From Ignavibacteria bacterium (GTDB lineage: Bacteria; Bacteroidota; Ignavibacteria; Tepidaquicellales; Tepidaquicellaceae), in the NCBI GenBank assembly GCA_028714695.1, contig JAQTLX010000020.1:1-59632 (forward strand): 59,632 nucleotides of DNA, in the 5' to 3' direction. A program made the position numbers and the translations under genes. Below the pieces are notes generated by a model. It made no database searches and was not told the DNA's origin. It worked only from the letters and a program-made list of their open reading frames with translations. This document shows, piece after piece, positions 8,274-17,399 of the stretch; within the stretch, counting starts at the first letter, position 1, and every line of letters begins with the position of its first letter.

Positions 8274-8678
8274 TTAAAAATATTTACCGACAATATCATT
8301 CATTATTCCTCTTGTTAATGGTTTTTTAATATAATCGGAAACAAAACTCCACGATTTGCATCTCGATTCATCTTCCGGGTTTTTTGATGTTGAGAGCATA
8401 ATAATAATAGCCCTGCTTTGTAATTCTTTGTCCATCTTATTATATTCAGCCAGGAATTCCCAGCCGTTCATGCCGGGCATATTAATATCCAGAAAAATCA
8501 ATTCAGGGTGCGGTTCAATTATATAACTCTGCGATATTAAATAGTCTAATGCCTCTTTTCCGCTTGTCTTGACAATAATAATGGTTTCAGGATTTGTTTT
8601 CCTGATTTCTCTTTCATGAAAGAAATTATCATTTTTATCGTCATCGACAAGCATAACACATTTTAATATATCGCTCAT
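8274..8678 (-). CDS. CheY-like response regulator (Rcp1-type single receiver)
   Basis: 134 aa, a single receiver domain without an output domain. The acidic cluster VDDD (residues 11-14), phospho-acceptor Asp near 64 in FLDINMPGMNGWEF, the LSTS switch residue and the Lys in YIKKPLT are all present. The sequence style resembles receivers that partner with phytochrome or PAS-type kinases. It overlaps the histidine-kinase stop codon by 4 bp (ATGA), so the kinase directly upstream is the likely partner. With no DNA-binding domain, the output must be protein-protein. Confidence 0.92.
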   Translation of the reverse strand: MSDILKCVMLVDDDKNDNFFHEREIRKTNPETIIIVKTSGKEALDYLISQSYIIEPHPELIFLDINMPGMNGWEFLAEYNKMDKELQSRAIIIMLSTSKNPEDESRCKSWSFVSDYIKKPLTRGIMNDIVGKYF

Positions 8679-10048
8679 GTCGTTAGATTTGGTATTGTAA
8701 AATTGAATGTGCTCCCCTTATCCAACATTGATTCAATCCAGATTTCACCGTGATGCAGTTGTACGATTTTTTTGCAATTAGACAGTCCGATTCCGTTTCC
8801 TTCATATTCCGCATCGGTATGCAAACGCTGAAAAATATCAAATATCCTTTCAAAGTGTATATTATCTATTCCTATACCGTTGTCGCTGACTGAAAATTTC
8901 CATTTGTCATTTATATTCTCCGAACTGATTTTTATTTCAGGGTGTGTACCTTTTTTCCGAAATTTAATTGCATTGGTAATCAGGTTCTGAAAAAGTTGGC
9001 GCATTTCGACTTCATACACATTGAGAGTCGGCATATCCGTCACTTCAATTACGGCTTTTGAATTTTCAATCAATGCCGCGAGATCGGCAATCACATCGTT
9101 GATTATTTTTTTGCAATCTACGGTTGTGAGTTTAATATTGCGTCCCAGACGCGAAATGTCAGTCAGTGAACAAAGCAGTCTGCCCATTCTTTTAGTAGTT
9201 TCATCAACTAAACGTAGATATCCGAGAGCATTATCATCAAGTATTTTCGAATAATCCTCTTCAAAGACCTGCATATAATTCGAGACAGTACGAAGCGGTT
9301 CCTGAAGATTGTGAGAAACCACATAGGTGAATTGCTTAAGGACTTCATTGACTCCAACCTGAAACGCAAGTTCTTTGTTTGCAACTACCAATTCGGAAGC
9401 GCGTTTTTCTTTTTCTTCATTCTGAAAGATAAGTTCTTTGTTGGCGATGACTAATTCATCCGCGCGTTTTTCTTTTTCTTTGTTCTGGAAATCAAGTTCC
9501 TTGTTAGCCATACTTAATTCATCGGCGCGTTTTTCCCTTTCCCTGTTCTGAAATACAAGTTCTTTATTGGCATTGTGCAGTTCCAGTGCGCGATTTTCTT
9601 TTTCTTCGTTAAGCGAGATGAGTTTTTTATTTGCGACGATAAGTTCTTCCGCGCGCTTTCCTTTCTCTTTGTTCTGGAAATCAAGTTCCTTGTTAGCCAT
9701 GCTTAATTCATCGGCGCGCTTTTCTTTCTCCCTGTTTTGGAATACAAGTTCTTTATTGGCAATAACCAATTCTGCAGCGCGTTTTTCTTTCTCTTCGTTT
9801 TGATAGGCAAGTTCATTATTGGCAATCACGAGTTCATCGGCGCGTTTTTCCTTCTCATTGTTCTGAAAGTCAAGTTCCTTACTCACCATGCTTAACTCGT
9901 CCGCGCGCTTTTCTTTTTCCCTGTTCTGGAAAACAAGTTCTTTATGCGCAATTGTCAATTCGGCAGCACGTTTTTCTATTTCTTCATTTTGGATGGCAAT
10001 CTCTTTGTTAGCCTCTATCAACTCTTCCGATTTCTTCGCTTTATCCAT
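8675..10048 (-). CDS. Cytoplasmic sensor histidine kinase with 21-residue coiled-coil repeats
   Basis: 457 aa. Residues 14-223 are ten back-to-back 21-residue repeats (core NKELxFQNxEKEKRA), i.e. three heptads each, predicting a long continuous coiled coil. There is no PAS, GAF or transmembrane segment. Residues ~224-457 are a standard kinase core: H box VVSHNLQEPLR (His near 246), N box NLITNAIKF, G1 DNGIGID and G2 GNGIGLSNCKK. The repeat phases directly into the dimerisation helix. Input is therefore either the coil itself or a partner protein. It is cotranscribed with the single-domain receiver downstream. Confidence 0.93.
   Translation of the reverse strand: MDKAKKSEELIEANKEIAIQNEEIEKRAAELTIAHKELVFQNREKEKRADELSMVSKELDFQNNEKEKRADELVIANNELAYQNEEKEKRAAELVIANKELVFQNREKEKRADELSMANKELDFQNKEKGKRAEELIVANKKLISLNEEKENRALELHNANKELVFQNREREKRADELSMANKELDFQNKEKEKRADELVIANKELIFQNEEKEKRASELVVANKELAFQVGVNEVLKQFTYVVSHNLQEPLRTVSNYMQVFEEDYSKILDDNALGYLRLVDETTKRMGRLLCSLTDISRLGRNIKLTTVDCKKIINDVIADLAALIENSKAVIEVTDMPTLNVYEVEMRQLFQNLITNAIKFRKKGTHPEIKISSENINDKWKFSVSDNGIGIDNIHFERIFDIFQRLHTDAEYEGNGIGLSNCKKIVQLHHGEIWIESMLDKGSTFNFTIPNLTT
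9380..10009 (-). repeat. Ten tandem 63-nt coding repeats (coiled coil of the kinase)
   Basis: These encode residues 14-223 of the histidine kinase. Units are exactly 21 codons with no indels. Units 2/5/8 (with xELVFQN) and 3/6/9 (with xELDFQN) recur as a higher-order set, which suggests the block grew by duplicating groups of about three units. An eleventh partial unit leads into the kinase core. Confidence 0.9.
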
Positions 10049-10365
10049 ATTGTAAATATTGTAGATGTCTTCTTTGAAAACATAAGAAATAATAGAATCA
10101 TGAAATTTTCTTATATCTTTTTGTCAATGGTTTTAGCAACCAACTCATTAAATGCACCCGGTGTTATTTGTAATTGCATGACAAATGCCATACTTATAAT
10201 AATGTAACAATATAATCTCTTTAATCTTCAAAGATGCGACGCTGCTTTGGCTTATGAGATTGATATAATTCGGTTTTTGTGTCAATATGTGCTGTTATTG
10301 CACATTTGTCGGGTATATTATTATTTCTACCGATTAAAGGAAATGCGGTTTACCTGCTGCCGGTA
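10049..10365. other. Intergenic region, no gene seen
   Basis: 317 bp between the start of the kinase gene and the stop of the GNAT gene, both on the - strand. It must hold the kinase promoter. I see no RNA gene, terminator-type hairpin with a T run, or repeat. Open frames here are antisense to, or run into, the flanking genes. Confidence 0.5.
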
Positions 10366-10869
10366 TTATATTATCAACTTCCAATTAAATAGTGTTTCCG
10401 ACTCGCCCGTCTTGATGAAATTATTTTTTTCAAGCACTCTGGACGAAGCGGGGTTTGTTTTGTCCGTAGACGCTATGATTGATTTAACATTCGGCTGTGA
10501 TTTAGTCCATTCTATAATCCCGTTTACGATTTCCGTCATGAATCCTTTGTTTTGAAATTCATCGTATGTTCCGTATCCGATTTCTATTTCACCGTCAGCG
10601 TTTGGTTCTCCGATTATGCATAAATCGCCTATCATTTTGTTTTCGCTTTTTGAAATTGCAGTCCAGATTGTCGAATACAGATAGTTTTTGGATTTGTCGG
10701 CAACGTTTGGGATAATTGTGTTTTCCAGCGCTTCTTTTAGTTCCGGTGATATTGTTCTTGACGTTTCGTTCAGGTTCAACTCCGCCTCTAAGGAGTTATC
10801 GCATTTTGCATATTTCACTAACTGATCGTATGTCAGCGGTTTTAATATAAGTCTTTGCGTTTCTATCAT
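10366..10869 (-). CDS. GNAT family N-acetyltransferase (RimJ/RimL type)
   Basis: 167 aa. It starts with the RimJ/L-type strand ETQRLILKPLTYDQ and has the central MIGDLCIIG … GEIEIGYGTYDEFQNKGFMTE acetyl-CoA loop region and the late NPASSRVLEKNNFIKTG motif. Such enzymes acetylate N-terminal alpha-amines, amino acids or antibiotics; the substrate cannot be inferred. It is unrelated in detail to the GNAT at 2698. It lies 34 bp downstream of rsgA on the same strand. Confidence 0.9.
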   Translation of the reverse strand: MIETQRLILKPLTYDQLVKYAKCDNSLEAELNLNETSRTISPELKEALENTIIPNVADKSKNYLYSTIWTAISKSENKMIGDLCIIGEPNADGEIEIGYGTYDEFQNKGFMTEIVNGIIEWTKSQPNVKSIIASTDKTNPASSRVLEKNNFIKTGESETLFNWKLII

Positions 10870-10903
10870 TTTTTTTGTTTAATATCGTATTACCTAAATT
10901 CGC

Positions 10904-11971
10904 TTAATACTTATTTTTCTTCATATCCTTTTTATAGTTCTTCATCATCTTCCCGAACACCTTATCCTTTTTCCGACGCTCAACAACTGTTGATTCGTAA
11001 TGCGCTTTTTCTTTTTGCATTTTCATATAATTGTCATAGGCATCTTTTTCCAGTTCTCCCTTTTCAACGGCATCAAGAACAGCGCAGCCGGTTTCCTGTG
11101 TATGCGTGCAGTCTTTGAATTTGCATTCCCGCGACAGTTGATAAATTATTTCGAATGTGATTTCCAATCCGTTTTCGGAGTCCGCAATGCCGACTTCTCT
11201 CATGCCGGGATTATCGATAAGGATACCGCCGTTTTCGAGAACGATTAATTCTCTATGGCTTGTAACGTGTCTGCCTCTGTTGGTGCTTTCGCTAATCGTA
11301 TCGGTTTTCATTACCGCTTTTCCCGACAGATTGTTCAACAACGTAGATTTCCCGACACCGGAAGAGCCGAGCAGACAATAAGTTTTGCCCTTCTCGATTA
11401 TAGATTTTATTGCTTCAAATCCGGATTGAGTTTCGTTGCTAATGGCAATTACCGGAACATTGTTAATACGGGATTTAACGCTTTCCAGAATTTCATTAAT
11501 ACGCACTTCATCTATTAAATCGGTTTTGCTTAGTACGATAACCGGCTTTACTTTCGAGGTATTACAAATGGTCAGGTATCTTTCCAGTCTGTTAATATTA
11601 AAATCCCTGTCAACAGCCTGAACTATAAAAGCATAATCAATATTCGCGGCGATAATCTGCGCTTCGCCGAAGTGACCGACTGCCTGACGTTTTATTATTG
11701 AGAATCTCGGAAAGATGTGATGTATTATTGCAAAATCGGTATCAAAGGTTGTCAATGCAACCCAGTCCCCGACAGCGGGAAAATCTTCACGGCCTTTTGC
11801 CGAGAAACGCATGTTGCCGGTAATCTCCGCTTCAAATTCCCCTTTATCCGTTTTTACGATATATCTTTCTTTATGTTCGGCTATTACTCTGCCGACTTCG
11901 AATTCGACAAGATTATTTTCAATTCTGAATTTCTCAAAATTTTCATTATATCCTAAATCTTCTAATATCAT
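10904..11971 (-). CDS. rsgA: Ribosome small-subunit-dependent GTPase RsgA
   Basis: 355 aa with the circularly permuted GTPase order that defines RsgA: G4 (LSKTDL) comes before G1 (GSSGVGKSTLLNNL), then G3 (DNPGMRE). An N-terminal OB-fold precedes the GTPase. The C-terminal zinc-binding region is visible as CKFKDCTHTQETGCAV. RsgA helps mature the 30S subunit and checks it before initiation. The C-terminal tail is very Lys-rich (KNYKKDMKKNKY), consistent with rRNA contact. Confidence 0.97.
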   Translation of the reverse strand: MILEDLGYNENFEKFRIENNLVEFEVGRVIAEHKERYIVKTDKGEFEAEITGNMRFSAKGREDFPAVGDWVALTTFDTDFAIIHHIFPRFSIIKRQAVGHFGEAQIIAANIDYAFIVQAVDRDFNINRLERYLTICNTSKVKPVIVLSKTDLIDEVRINEILESVKSRINNVPVIAISNETQSGFEAIKSIIEKGKTYCLLGSSGVGKSTLLNNLSGKAVMKTDTISESTNRGRHVTSHRELIVLENGGILIDNPGMREVGIADSENGLEITFEIIYQLSRECKFKDCTHTQETGCAVLDAVEKGELEKDAYDNYMKMQKEKAHYESTVVERRKKDKVFGKMMKNYKKDMKKNKY

Positions 11972-12013
11972 TTTTGCTTAGATGTTATTATAACAGGATA
12001 GGAAACACTTGTA

Positions 12014-13453
12014 CTAAAACGGCGAATCTTCCTGCGGTATATCGATTACAGGAGCCTTTCCTTCGTTTTCGAATCTTGTATATTCCTGAAGGAATATAAG
12101 GTCGAGGTTTCCCGGGGGACCGTTTCTCTGCTTGCCTATTGACAGTTCCGCTTTTCTCAGGACTTCCATATATGTGGGGTCGTTCTTATCAGGTCGTTTA
12201 ATCAGGAACGGTCTGTGTATGAATAAAACGACGTCAGCGTCCTGTTCTATAGCGCCGGATTCACGCAGGTCGGATAACTGCGGTTTCTTCTCCGCGCCTC
12301 TTTGTTCTATTCCGCGGTTCAACTGTGCAGCCGCTACAACGGGTATATCAAGTTCTTTTGCAAGCGCTTTAAGGCTTCTTGAAACGTGCGCAACTTCAAG
12401 GTCGCGCCTTTCATAAGCGCCTTCGCCTTTCAGCAACTGCAGATAGTCAACAACCACCATGTCAATATCGCTTTCATGTTTCAGCCTTCTTGCCTTTGCT
12501 CTCAGTTCGAGAACGTTCATTTCACTTGTATCGTCGATGAACAATTTTATCTTCAGCCTGTCGAGAGCCTGAAATACTCTTCCCCATTCTTCATCGGATG
12601 TCTTACCGCTTTTCAATTTCTGCGCGTCAACTCTCGATTCGCTCGAAATAAGCCTTGTGATAATTTCATTCTTCGTCATTTCAAGAGAGAAGAACGCGAT
12701 TTTGTATTTCTGCAATGCGGCATTTCTTGCAATGTTGAGAGTCAATGCCGTCTTTCCGTGCGACGGTCTTCCCGCTACAATAATCAATTCCGATTTCTGA
12801 AAGCCGAGGGTAAGGTCGTCGAGCAGTGTGTATCCCGTCGGGACACCGGGCATGTTTTTCTTGTCGGCGCCTCTTCTGCTTCCGAGCATTTCAAAAACTC
12901 CCATGATAGAATCTTCCACCGATACAACGCGCTTCTTCGAAATGGATTCGGATGTATCGAGAATATCCTTCGACGCATCCGACAATATTTTAAACGGCTC
13001 GGCGGATGAGTCAAAACTTTTTTCAAGCATCTGAGACGCTATATGGATTAAATCTCTGAGAATATATTTTTCATATATTATTCTTGCATGAAACTTAGCA
13101 TTTGCCGATGACGAAATACTTTCCGTGATTTCGAGTATGTACTCGACTCCGCCAATCTCATCTATCTTGCCCATTCTGCGAAGTTCTTCAATCACCGTAT
13201 GCGTATCAATCGGTTCATTCTTGCCGTCCAGCGAAATCATTGCATAAAAAATCGACCCGTTTGCCTTCCTGTAAAAATGCGAGGGAGTTATCATCTGCAC
13301 TACATCAGTATAAACCTGATTATCCAGAAGTATCGCGCCGAGCACCTGCTTTTCGAGTTCAAGCGCATTCGGCGGCGTTTTGCCGTCTAAAGCAATAGTC
13401 GAATCTTCATTTATCTTTGAAGATGTGTATTCATTTTTCTTTTTCTTTATCAT
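12014..13453 (-). CDS. dnaB: Replicative DNA helicase DnaB
   Basis: 479 aa. The N-terminal DnaB domain begins PPNALELEKQVLGAIL; the RecA-like C-terminal domain has Walker A GRPSHGKTALTLN, Walker B MVVVDYLQLL and the late QRNGPPGNLDLIF motif with the arginine finger region. No intein is visible. It is the hexameric helicase at the replication fork. It overlaps the UDG gene upstream by 23 bp. Confidence 0.97.
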   Translation of the reverse strand: MIKKKKNEYTSSKINEDSTIALDGKTPPNALELEKQVLGAILLDNQVYTDVVQMITPSHFYRKANGSIFYAMISLDGKNEPIDTHTVIEELRRMGKIDEIGGVEYILEITESISSSANAKFHARIIYEKYILRDLIHIASQMLEKSFDSSAEPFKILSDASKDILDTSESISKKRVVSVEDSIMGVFEMLGSRRGADKKNMPGVPTGYTLLDDLTLGFQKSELIIVAGRPSHGKTALTLNIARNAALQKYKIAFFSLEMTKNEIITRLISSESRVDAQKLKSGKTSDEEWGRVFQALDRLKIKLFIDDTSEMNVLELRAKARRLKHESDIDMVVVDYLQLLKGEGAYERRDLEVAHVSRSLKALAKELDIPVVAAAQLNRGIEQRGAEKKPQLSDLRESGAIEQDADVVLFIHRPFLIKRPDKNDPTYMEVLRKAELSIGKQRNGPPGNLDLIFLQEYTRFENEGKAPVIDIPQEDSPF

Positions 13454-14243
13454 ATTCTTTTCTGAATAATTGTACGTCTTCCCATGTAGGCCTTTTCCAG
13501 TTTGGATTTCTAAGCAAGGCTGCCGGGTGGTAAGTTACCATAAGTTTAGCACTTAAATCCGAATAATTAAAATTATAAAATTTCCCCCTCATTTTTCCGA
13601 GAGGTTCTTTCGCCCTGAGCATTGTCTGTCCTGCGAACGTGCCAAGGCACAAAATAAATTTTGGCTTTATTAGTTCGAGCTGCTTTAAAAGATACGGCTC
13701 GCACCTTACGATTTCTTCGGGAAGCGGATTTCTGTTTTCGGGCGGTCTGCATTTCAGAATGTTGCAGATAAAAACTTCTTCGCGGGTCAGGTTAATTGCT
13801 TTCAGTATATCGGTTAAAAGTTTTCCAGCTCTACCAACGAACGGCTTTCCCTGATTATCTTCTTCCGCGCCGGGGGCTTCTCCAATCAGCATAATATCAG
13901 CCTTTGGATTTCCCGTACCGAACACAAAATTTTTCCTTGTCGAGTGCAGCGGACATTTCGAACATTTGTTTATTTTCTCATCGAGTTCCGGAATATTTTT
14001 TACTTCCATCCAGTCTTCTTTAATAAGACTGACAGCGCCGCCATCCCTTACGACATTTGTCCCGGGTAATTTATCTTTATATTCTTTTTTGTGCGTTTCT
14101 GCAGCCATTTCGATTGTTCCGCTCTTCCCATCCGGGATTTCGATTTCGATATTCTTTAAATATTCGGAAGGCACACTAATCCCTTTGTTTTTCCTGACGT
14201 ATTTCAGGTAATTAATGCCGTCCTCGATTAAATTACGTTTCAA
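13431..14243 (-). CDS. Family 4 uracil-DNA glycosylase (Fe-S type)
   Basis: 270 aa. The catalytic family-4 motif GEAPGAEEDNQGKPFVGRAG and the C-terminal TYHPAALLRNP motif are present. The Cys residues expected for a 4Fe-4S cluster are seen in CSKCPLH, CNILKCRPPENRNP and CEPYL. Family 4 enzymes remove uracil from DNA in bacteria lacking, or in addition to, the Ung type. An N-terminal extension of about 80 residues precedes the core and is not recognised. It shares an operon with dnaB (23-bp overlap). Confidence 0.93.
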   Translation of the reverse strand: MKRNLIEDGINYLKYVRKNKGISVPSEYLKNIEIEIPDGKSGTIEMAAETHKKEYKDKLPGTNVVRDGGAVSLIKEDWMEVKNIPELDEKINKCSKCPLHSTRKNFVFGTGNPKADIMLIGEAPGAEEDNQGKPFVGRAGKLLTDILKAINLTREEVFICNILKCRPPENRNPLPEEIVRCEPYLLKQLELIKPKFILCLGTFAGQTMLRAKEPLGKMRGKFYNFNYSDLSAKLMVTYHPAALLRNPNWKRPTWEDVQLFRKEYDKEKEK

Positions 14244-14688
14244 TTCCCTTATGGATAAATTTTTGATAAGGATTTAAAATATAATAATATTATATGAAAA
14301 AAAGTCCAGAAAATAAAAGGTAAGAACGCGATAAATTGCAATTTTGGTATATGTCAAAATTATGTCAGGAAATGAAATAAATGACATACGGAAATTCTGC
14401 TTTTAAAAAATATATTATTGAAAAATCAAATATATAGTAATGGAGAAAATAATTTATATATGTCAAAATAGTCATTTATGTCATTTTATTTTTATAAACT
14501 ATTGAAAATATAATATTTATCAACTAAGAGAACATGTCATTTTATATGTCATTTTTGAGATGTCATTTTTGAAAGCCAACCCGATAAAAGACAATGGGAC
14601 GCTCGGACATGACGGAAAAACCGAACGGGGAATTAAGAACTTATCAGTTATTCCACAAGCGCATTTACATTATGCATATAGCCCCTGT

Positions 14689-14704
14689 CAGTACTTCTGT
14701 ACTG
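14689..14704. repeat. Small palindrome
   Basis: 6-bp stem cagtac/gtactg around a ttct loop; the flanks extend it as gtcagtac…gtactgtcag. No T run, so not a terminator. It resembles short REP-like palindromes. Confidence 0.55.
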
Positions 14705-14951
14705 TCAGATTAAGACATTCAGTCAATATCGAAAATGTCAAAGAACAGAATTTCTATATACATAATAAATTATGGTATATAATAAGATTCGTCAATGCAG
14801 AAATAAATGACATCTAAAATATGGTGTGATATTCAAATAGGACCGGATGCAAAAGTGAAGGCTTTAAATTCTACGATATATGTGATTTTCTTATAATGTA
14901 AATTGAGGTACTTCATGGAAATGAAATAATTTATTAACTGATAATTTTATG

Positions 14952-14976
14952 TTGATACTACGGAGCGTAGTATCAA
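14952..14976. repeat. Perfect palindrome, REP-like
   Basis: 11-bp perfect stem (ttgatactacg / cgtagtatcaa) with a 3-nt gag loop and no T run. It lies 112 bp upstream of the phzF-like start. Could be a REP-type intergenic palindrome, an operator, or an RNA hairpin. Confidence 0.65.
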
Positions 14977-15088
14977 GAGGAATATTATTTAATATATTTC
15001 CGTAGAATACCTGTTTATACATTAGCCGTTCCGTTCCGGATATCTTATATAATCAAAAGTAAGTATTTTGATGAATATATAATCAAAT

Positions 15089-15880
15089 ATGGACACTAAA
15101 ATAAAGATATATCAGGCTGACGCGTTTACGGATGAACTGTTCGGAGGCAATCCTGCCGCAGTATGCTGTCTCAGCAACTGGCTTCCTGACGCGCTAATGC
15201 AGAATATCGCCCTCGAAAATAATCTTGCCGAAACGGCATTTGTAGTACCGCAAAGCGAATTTTACGAAATCAGATGGTTCACACCCGTTACTGAAGTTGA
15301 ACTTTGCGGGCACGCGACGCTTGCATCCGCGCATATTCTATTTGAATTTTATGAAAACGACCTGAATGAACTTGTATTCAAATCAAGAGAAAGAGGTGTT
15401 TTAAAGGTAAGAAAAAACGGCGATACATTAACGCTCGATTTCCCTGCCGATAAATTAAGCAAATCCGAAGCGCCGAAAGGATTGTATGAGGCTCTTGGTG
15501 CAGCGCCTGCGGAATGTTACAAGGGTTTGACTGATTATATGCTTGTATATAATTCCGAAAAAGAGATTATTAGTTTAAATCCGGATTTTAAGGCGCTCGG
15601 CAAAGTAGATTCCCGCGGCGCTATCGTGACTGCAAAAGGCGATAAGGTTGATTTCGTATCGAGGTTCTTTGCTCCGCAAAGCGGTATAGACGAAGACCCC
15701 GTAACTGGTTCCGCGCACACAACTCTGACGCCTTACTGGTCGCAGAAACTATCCAGGACAAAACTGAAAGCAATACAGTTATCGAAAAGAAAAGGATATC
15801 TGGAATGTGAATTAAAGGGAGACAGAGTAGAAATCAGCGGAAAGGTAAGAACATATTTGACAGGTGAAATTTATATATGA
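15089..15880 (+). CDS. PhzF-like isomerase family protein
   Basis: 263 aa, standard PhzF/YHI9 length. The N-terminal AFTDELFGGNPAAVC, the catalytic Glu in NLAETAFV, the RWFTPVTEVELCGHATLASA segment and the C-terminal-half GIDEDPVTGSAHTTL motif are diagnostic. PhzF itself isomerises a phenazine precursor. There are no other phenazine genes here, so this is a general member of the family with unknown small-molecule substrate. It is followed after 15 bp by a small protein on the same strand. Confidence 0.93.
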   Translation: MDTKIKIYQADAFTDELFGGNPAAVCCLSNWLPDALMQNIALENNLAETAFVVPQSEFYEIRWFTPVTEVELCGHATLASAHILFEFYENDLNELVFKSRERGVLKVRKNGDTLTLDFPADKLSKSEAPKGLYEALGAAPAECYKGLTDYMLVYNSEKEIISLNPDFKALGKVDSRGAIVTAKGDKVDFVSRFFAPQSGIDEDPVTGSAHTTLTPYWSQKLSRTKLKAIQLSKRKGYLECELKGDRVEISGKVRTYLTGEIYI

Positions 15881-15895
15881 AACTTAAAAAATGCC

Positions 15896-16180
15896 ATGAA
15901 AATTATTGCAACAGAAAAGGTTATTCTCGGAATAGCGCCGGACGATTTAAAACCGTACCTGCTCGAAGAGTCAAAAAAAGTTTGGGAACTGCATAAAAGC
16001 GGTTATATACGCGAAATATATTTTACCGAAAACAGAGACGCCGTTTTAATACTTGAATGCGCGGATAAAGAAGAAGCGATGGCGATTTTGAAAGAATTGC
16101 CGCTCGTAAAAAATAATCTGATTGAATTTCTTGTGAATGAACTTCATCCTTACGAAGGTTACGAAAGATTGTTCGGTTAG
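15896..16180 (+). CDS. Small ferredoxin-like-fold protein (muconolactone isomerase/YCII-like)
   Basis: 94 aa. The pattern fits a dimeric alpha-beta barrel: beta strand VILGI, helix KPYLLEESKKVWELHKSG, strand IREIYFTENRDAVLILEC, helix KEEAMAILKELP and strand LIEFLVNELHPYEGYERLF. Similar proteins are annotated as muconolactone-isomerase- or YCII-like. It is encoded directly downstream of the PhzF-like gene and probably cotranscribed. Enzymatic role unknown. Converges with coaBC with no gap. Confidence 0.8.
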   Translation: MKIIATEKVILGIAPDDLKPYLLEESKKVWELHKSGYIREIYFTENRDAVLILECADKEEAMAILKELPLVKNNLIEFLVNELHPYEGYERLFG

Positions 16181-17392
16181 TTATTTCTTTTTAAGGTATT
16201 CGTCAAGAATACTGTTTGCAAGTTCGTATTTTGACATTAACGGGAGTTCCGTTATCGCGTCATTTGTGATTAGCGATGCGACGTTTGTATCGGTACCGAA
16301 TCCGGCGCCTTCAACATTCGGGTCGTTAAGAACAATCAAATCGAGATTTTTTTCCTTTAATTTTCTTTTGGCGTTTTCAATCTGATTGTCGGTTTCGAGA
16401 GCGAATCCGAAAAGTATAAATCCTTTCTTATTCTTACCGAGATATTGAAGTATATCGACAGTCTTTTCGAGTTCAAGATTGACAGAAGAAACTTTTTTAT
16501 CCTTCTTCATTTTATTTTGAAGGACATTTTTCGGCTTGAAATCGCTGACAGCAGCCGTCATTATAACGAGACTGCTTCCTTTGCAGTGTTTCTTAACCGC
16601 TTCAAACATTTCTTCTGTTGTCTGAACGCGAATTAAATTATCTACGGCATTGATTTTTTCGGATGAAGGACCTGTGATAAGAGTTATGTCCGCTCCCCTT
16701 TCGGCTGCAGCGCGGGCAATTTCGAATCCCATTTTCCCTGTTGAATAATTTGATATGTACCTGACAGCGTCAATAGGCTGTCTTGTCGGTCCTGCTGTAA
16801 CAAGAATTTTTTTGCCCTTGAGGTCTTTTTTGATGAACTGAGATTTTACATAATCAAATATTTCTTCGGGCTCCGGCATTTTACCCATACCGTAAAGTCC
16901 GCTTGCAAGTTCGCCTACAACGGGTTCAAGAATTCTGTACCCGTATTTTTTCAAATCGGCTAAGTTTCTCTGTGTGATTTTGTTTTTAAACATATCCTCG
17001 TCCATAGTGGGAACGAGTACGACGGGACATCTTGCCGCAAGCACGGCGGAAAGAAGGAAATTATCGGATATGCCGGCATTTATTTTCGCCATTGTGTTCG
17101 CGGTCGCGGGCGCGACAACAAACATATCCGCCCACATTCCGTTGCTGATATGCCATGTACCCGCTTTAACCGTTTCGGATTTCGACCAATCCTCATCGGG
17201 AAACATATTAATCACAACTTCATTCTGAGATAACACTGAAAGAGTAAGAGGTGAAACGAAATTAACGGCAGAGGGAGTCATAATGACCCTCACCTCGGCG
17301 CCGTTTTTTACGAAAAGTCTGACGAGGCTGCAAATCTTATAAGCGGCGATGCCGCCGCTTATTCCAACGATTATTTTTTTCCCCTTCAGCAA
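16181..17392 (-). CDS. coaBC: Bifunctional phosphopantothenoylcysteine decarboxylase/synthase CoaBC
   Basis: 403 aa. The CoaC half has GGIAAYK, the His in GTWHISNGMWADM and APATANTMAK; its active-site region is SGLYGMGKMPEPE. The CoaB half starts KKILVTAGPTRQPIDAVRYI and includes SNYSTGKMG and the KMKKDKK stretch. It makes 4'-phosphopantetheine from 4'-phosphopantothenate in CoA synthesis. The only in-frame start near the N terminus is TTG at 17390-17392, eight bases after the rpoZ stop. Confidence 0.96.
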   Translation of the reverse strand: MLKGKKIIVGISGGIAAYKICSLVRLFVKNGAEVRVIMTPSAVNFVSPLTLSVLSQNEVVINMFPDEDWSKSETVKAGTWHISNGMWADMFVVAPATANTMAKINAGISDNFLLSAVLAARCPVVLVPTMDEDMFKNKITQRNLADLKKYGYRILEPVVGELASGLYGMGKMPEPEEIFDYVKSQFIKKDLKGKKILVTAGPTRQPIDAVRYISNYSTGKMGFEIARAAAERGADITLITGPSSEKINAVDNLIRVQTTEEMFEAVKKHCKGSSLVIMTAAVSDFKPKNVLQNKMKKDKKVSSVNLELEKTVDILQYLGKNKKGFILFGFALETDNQIENAKRKLKEKNLDLIVLNDPNVEGAGFGTDTNVASLITNDAITELPLMSKYELANSILDEYLKKK

Positions 17393-17399
17393 TGCAGGA

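Larger units (their letters stand above)
14244..15088. other. 845-bp gene-free region with palindromes and TGTCA boxes
   Basis: No convincing coding sequence; the only ATG frame of note (14560-14817) has no family resemblance and no ribosome-binding site. Contents: about ten TGTCA/TGACA pentamers between 14351 and 14812, often as atgtcatttt; a 14-bp direct repeat gaaataaatgacat at 14374 and 14800 inside a longer diverged match about 427 bp apart; and two hairpins (14689-14704 and 14952-14976). It probably holds the promoters of the divergent udg and phzF-like genes. Confidence 0.7.

Noticed and set aside
9567..9803. Ser-rich 78-aa frame opposite the kinase repeats
   Set aside because: Low-complexity mirror of the 63-nt coiled-coil repeats.
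12386..13009. 207-aa frame antisense to dnaB
   Set aside because: dnaB is certain in the other strand; this is the usual open shadow of a conserved gene.
14560..14817. 85-aa open frame in the gene-free region
   Set aside because: No ribosome-binding site, composition unlike real proteins here, and it runs through a palindrome and the diverged 427-bp repeat.
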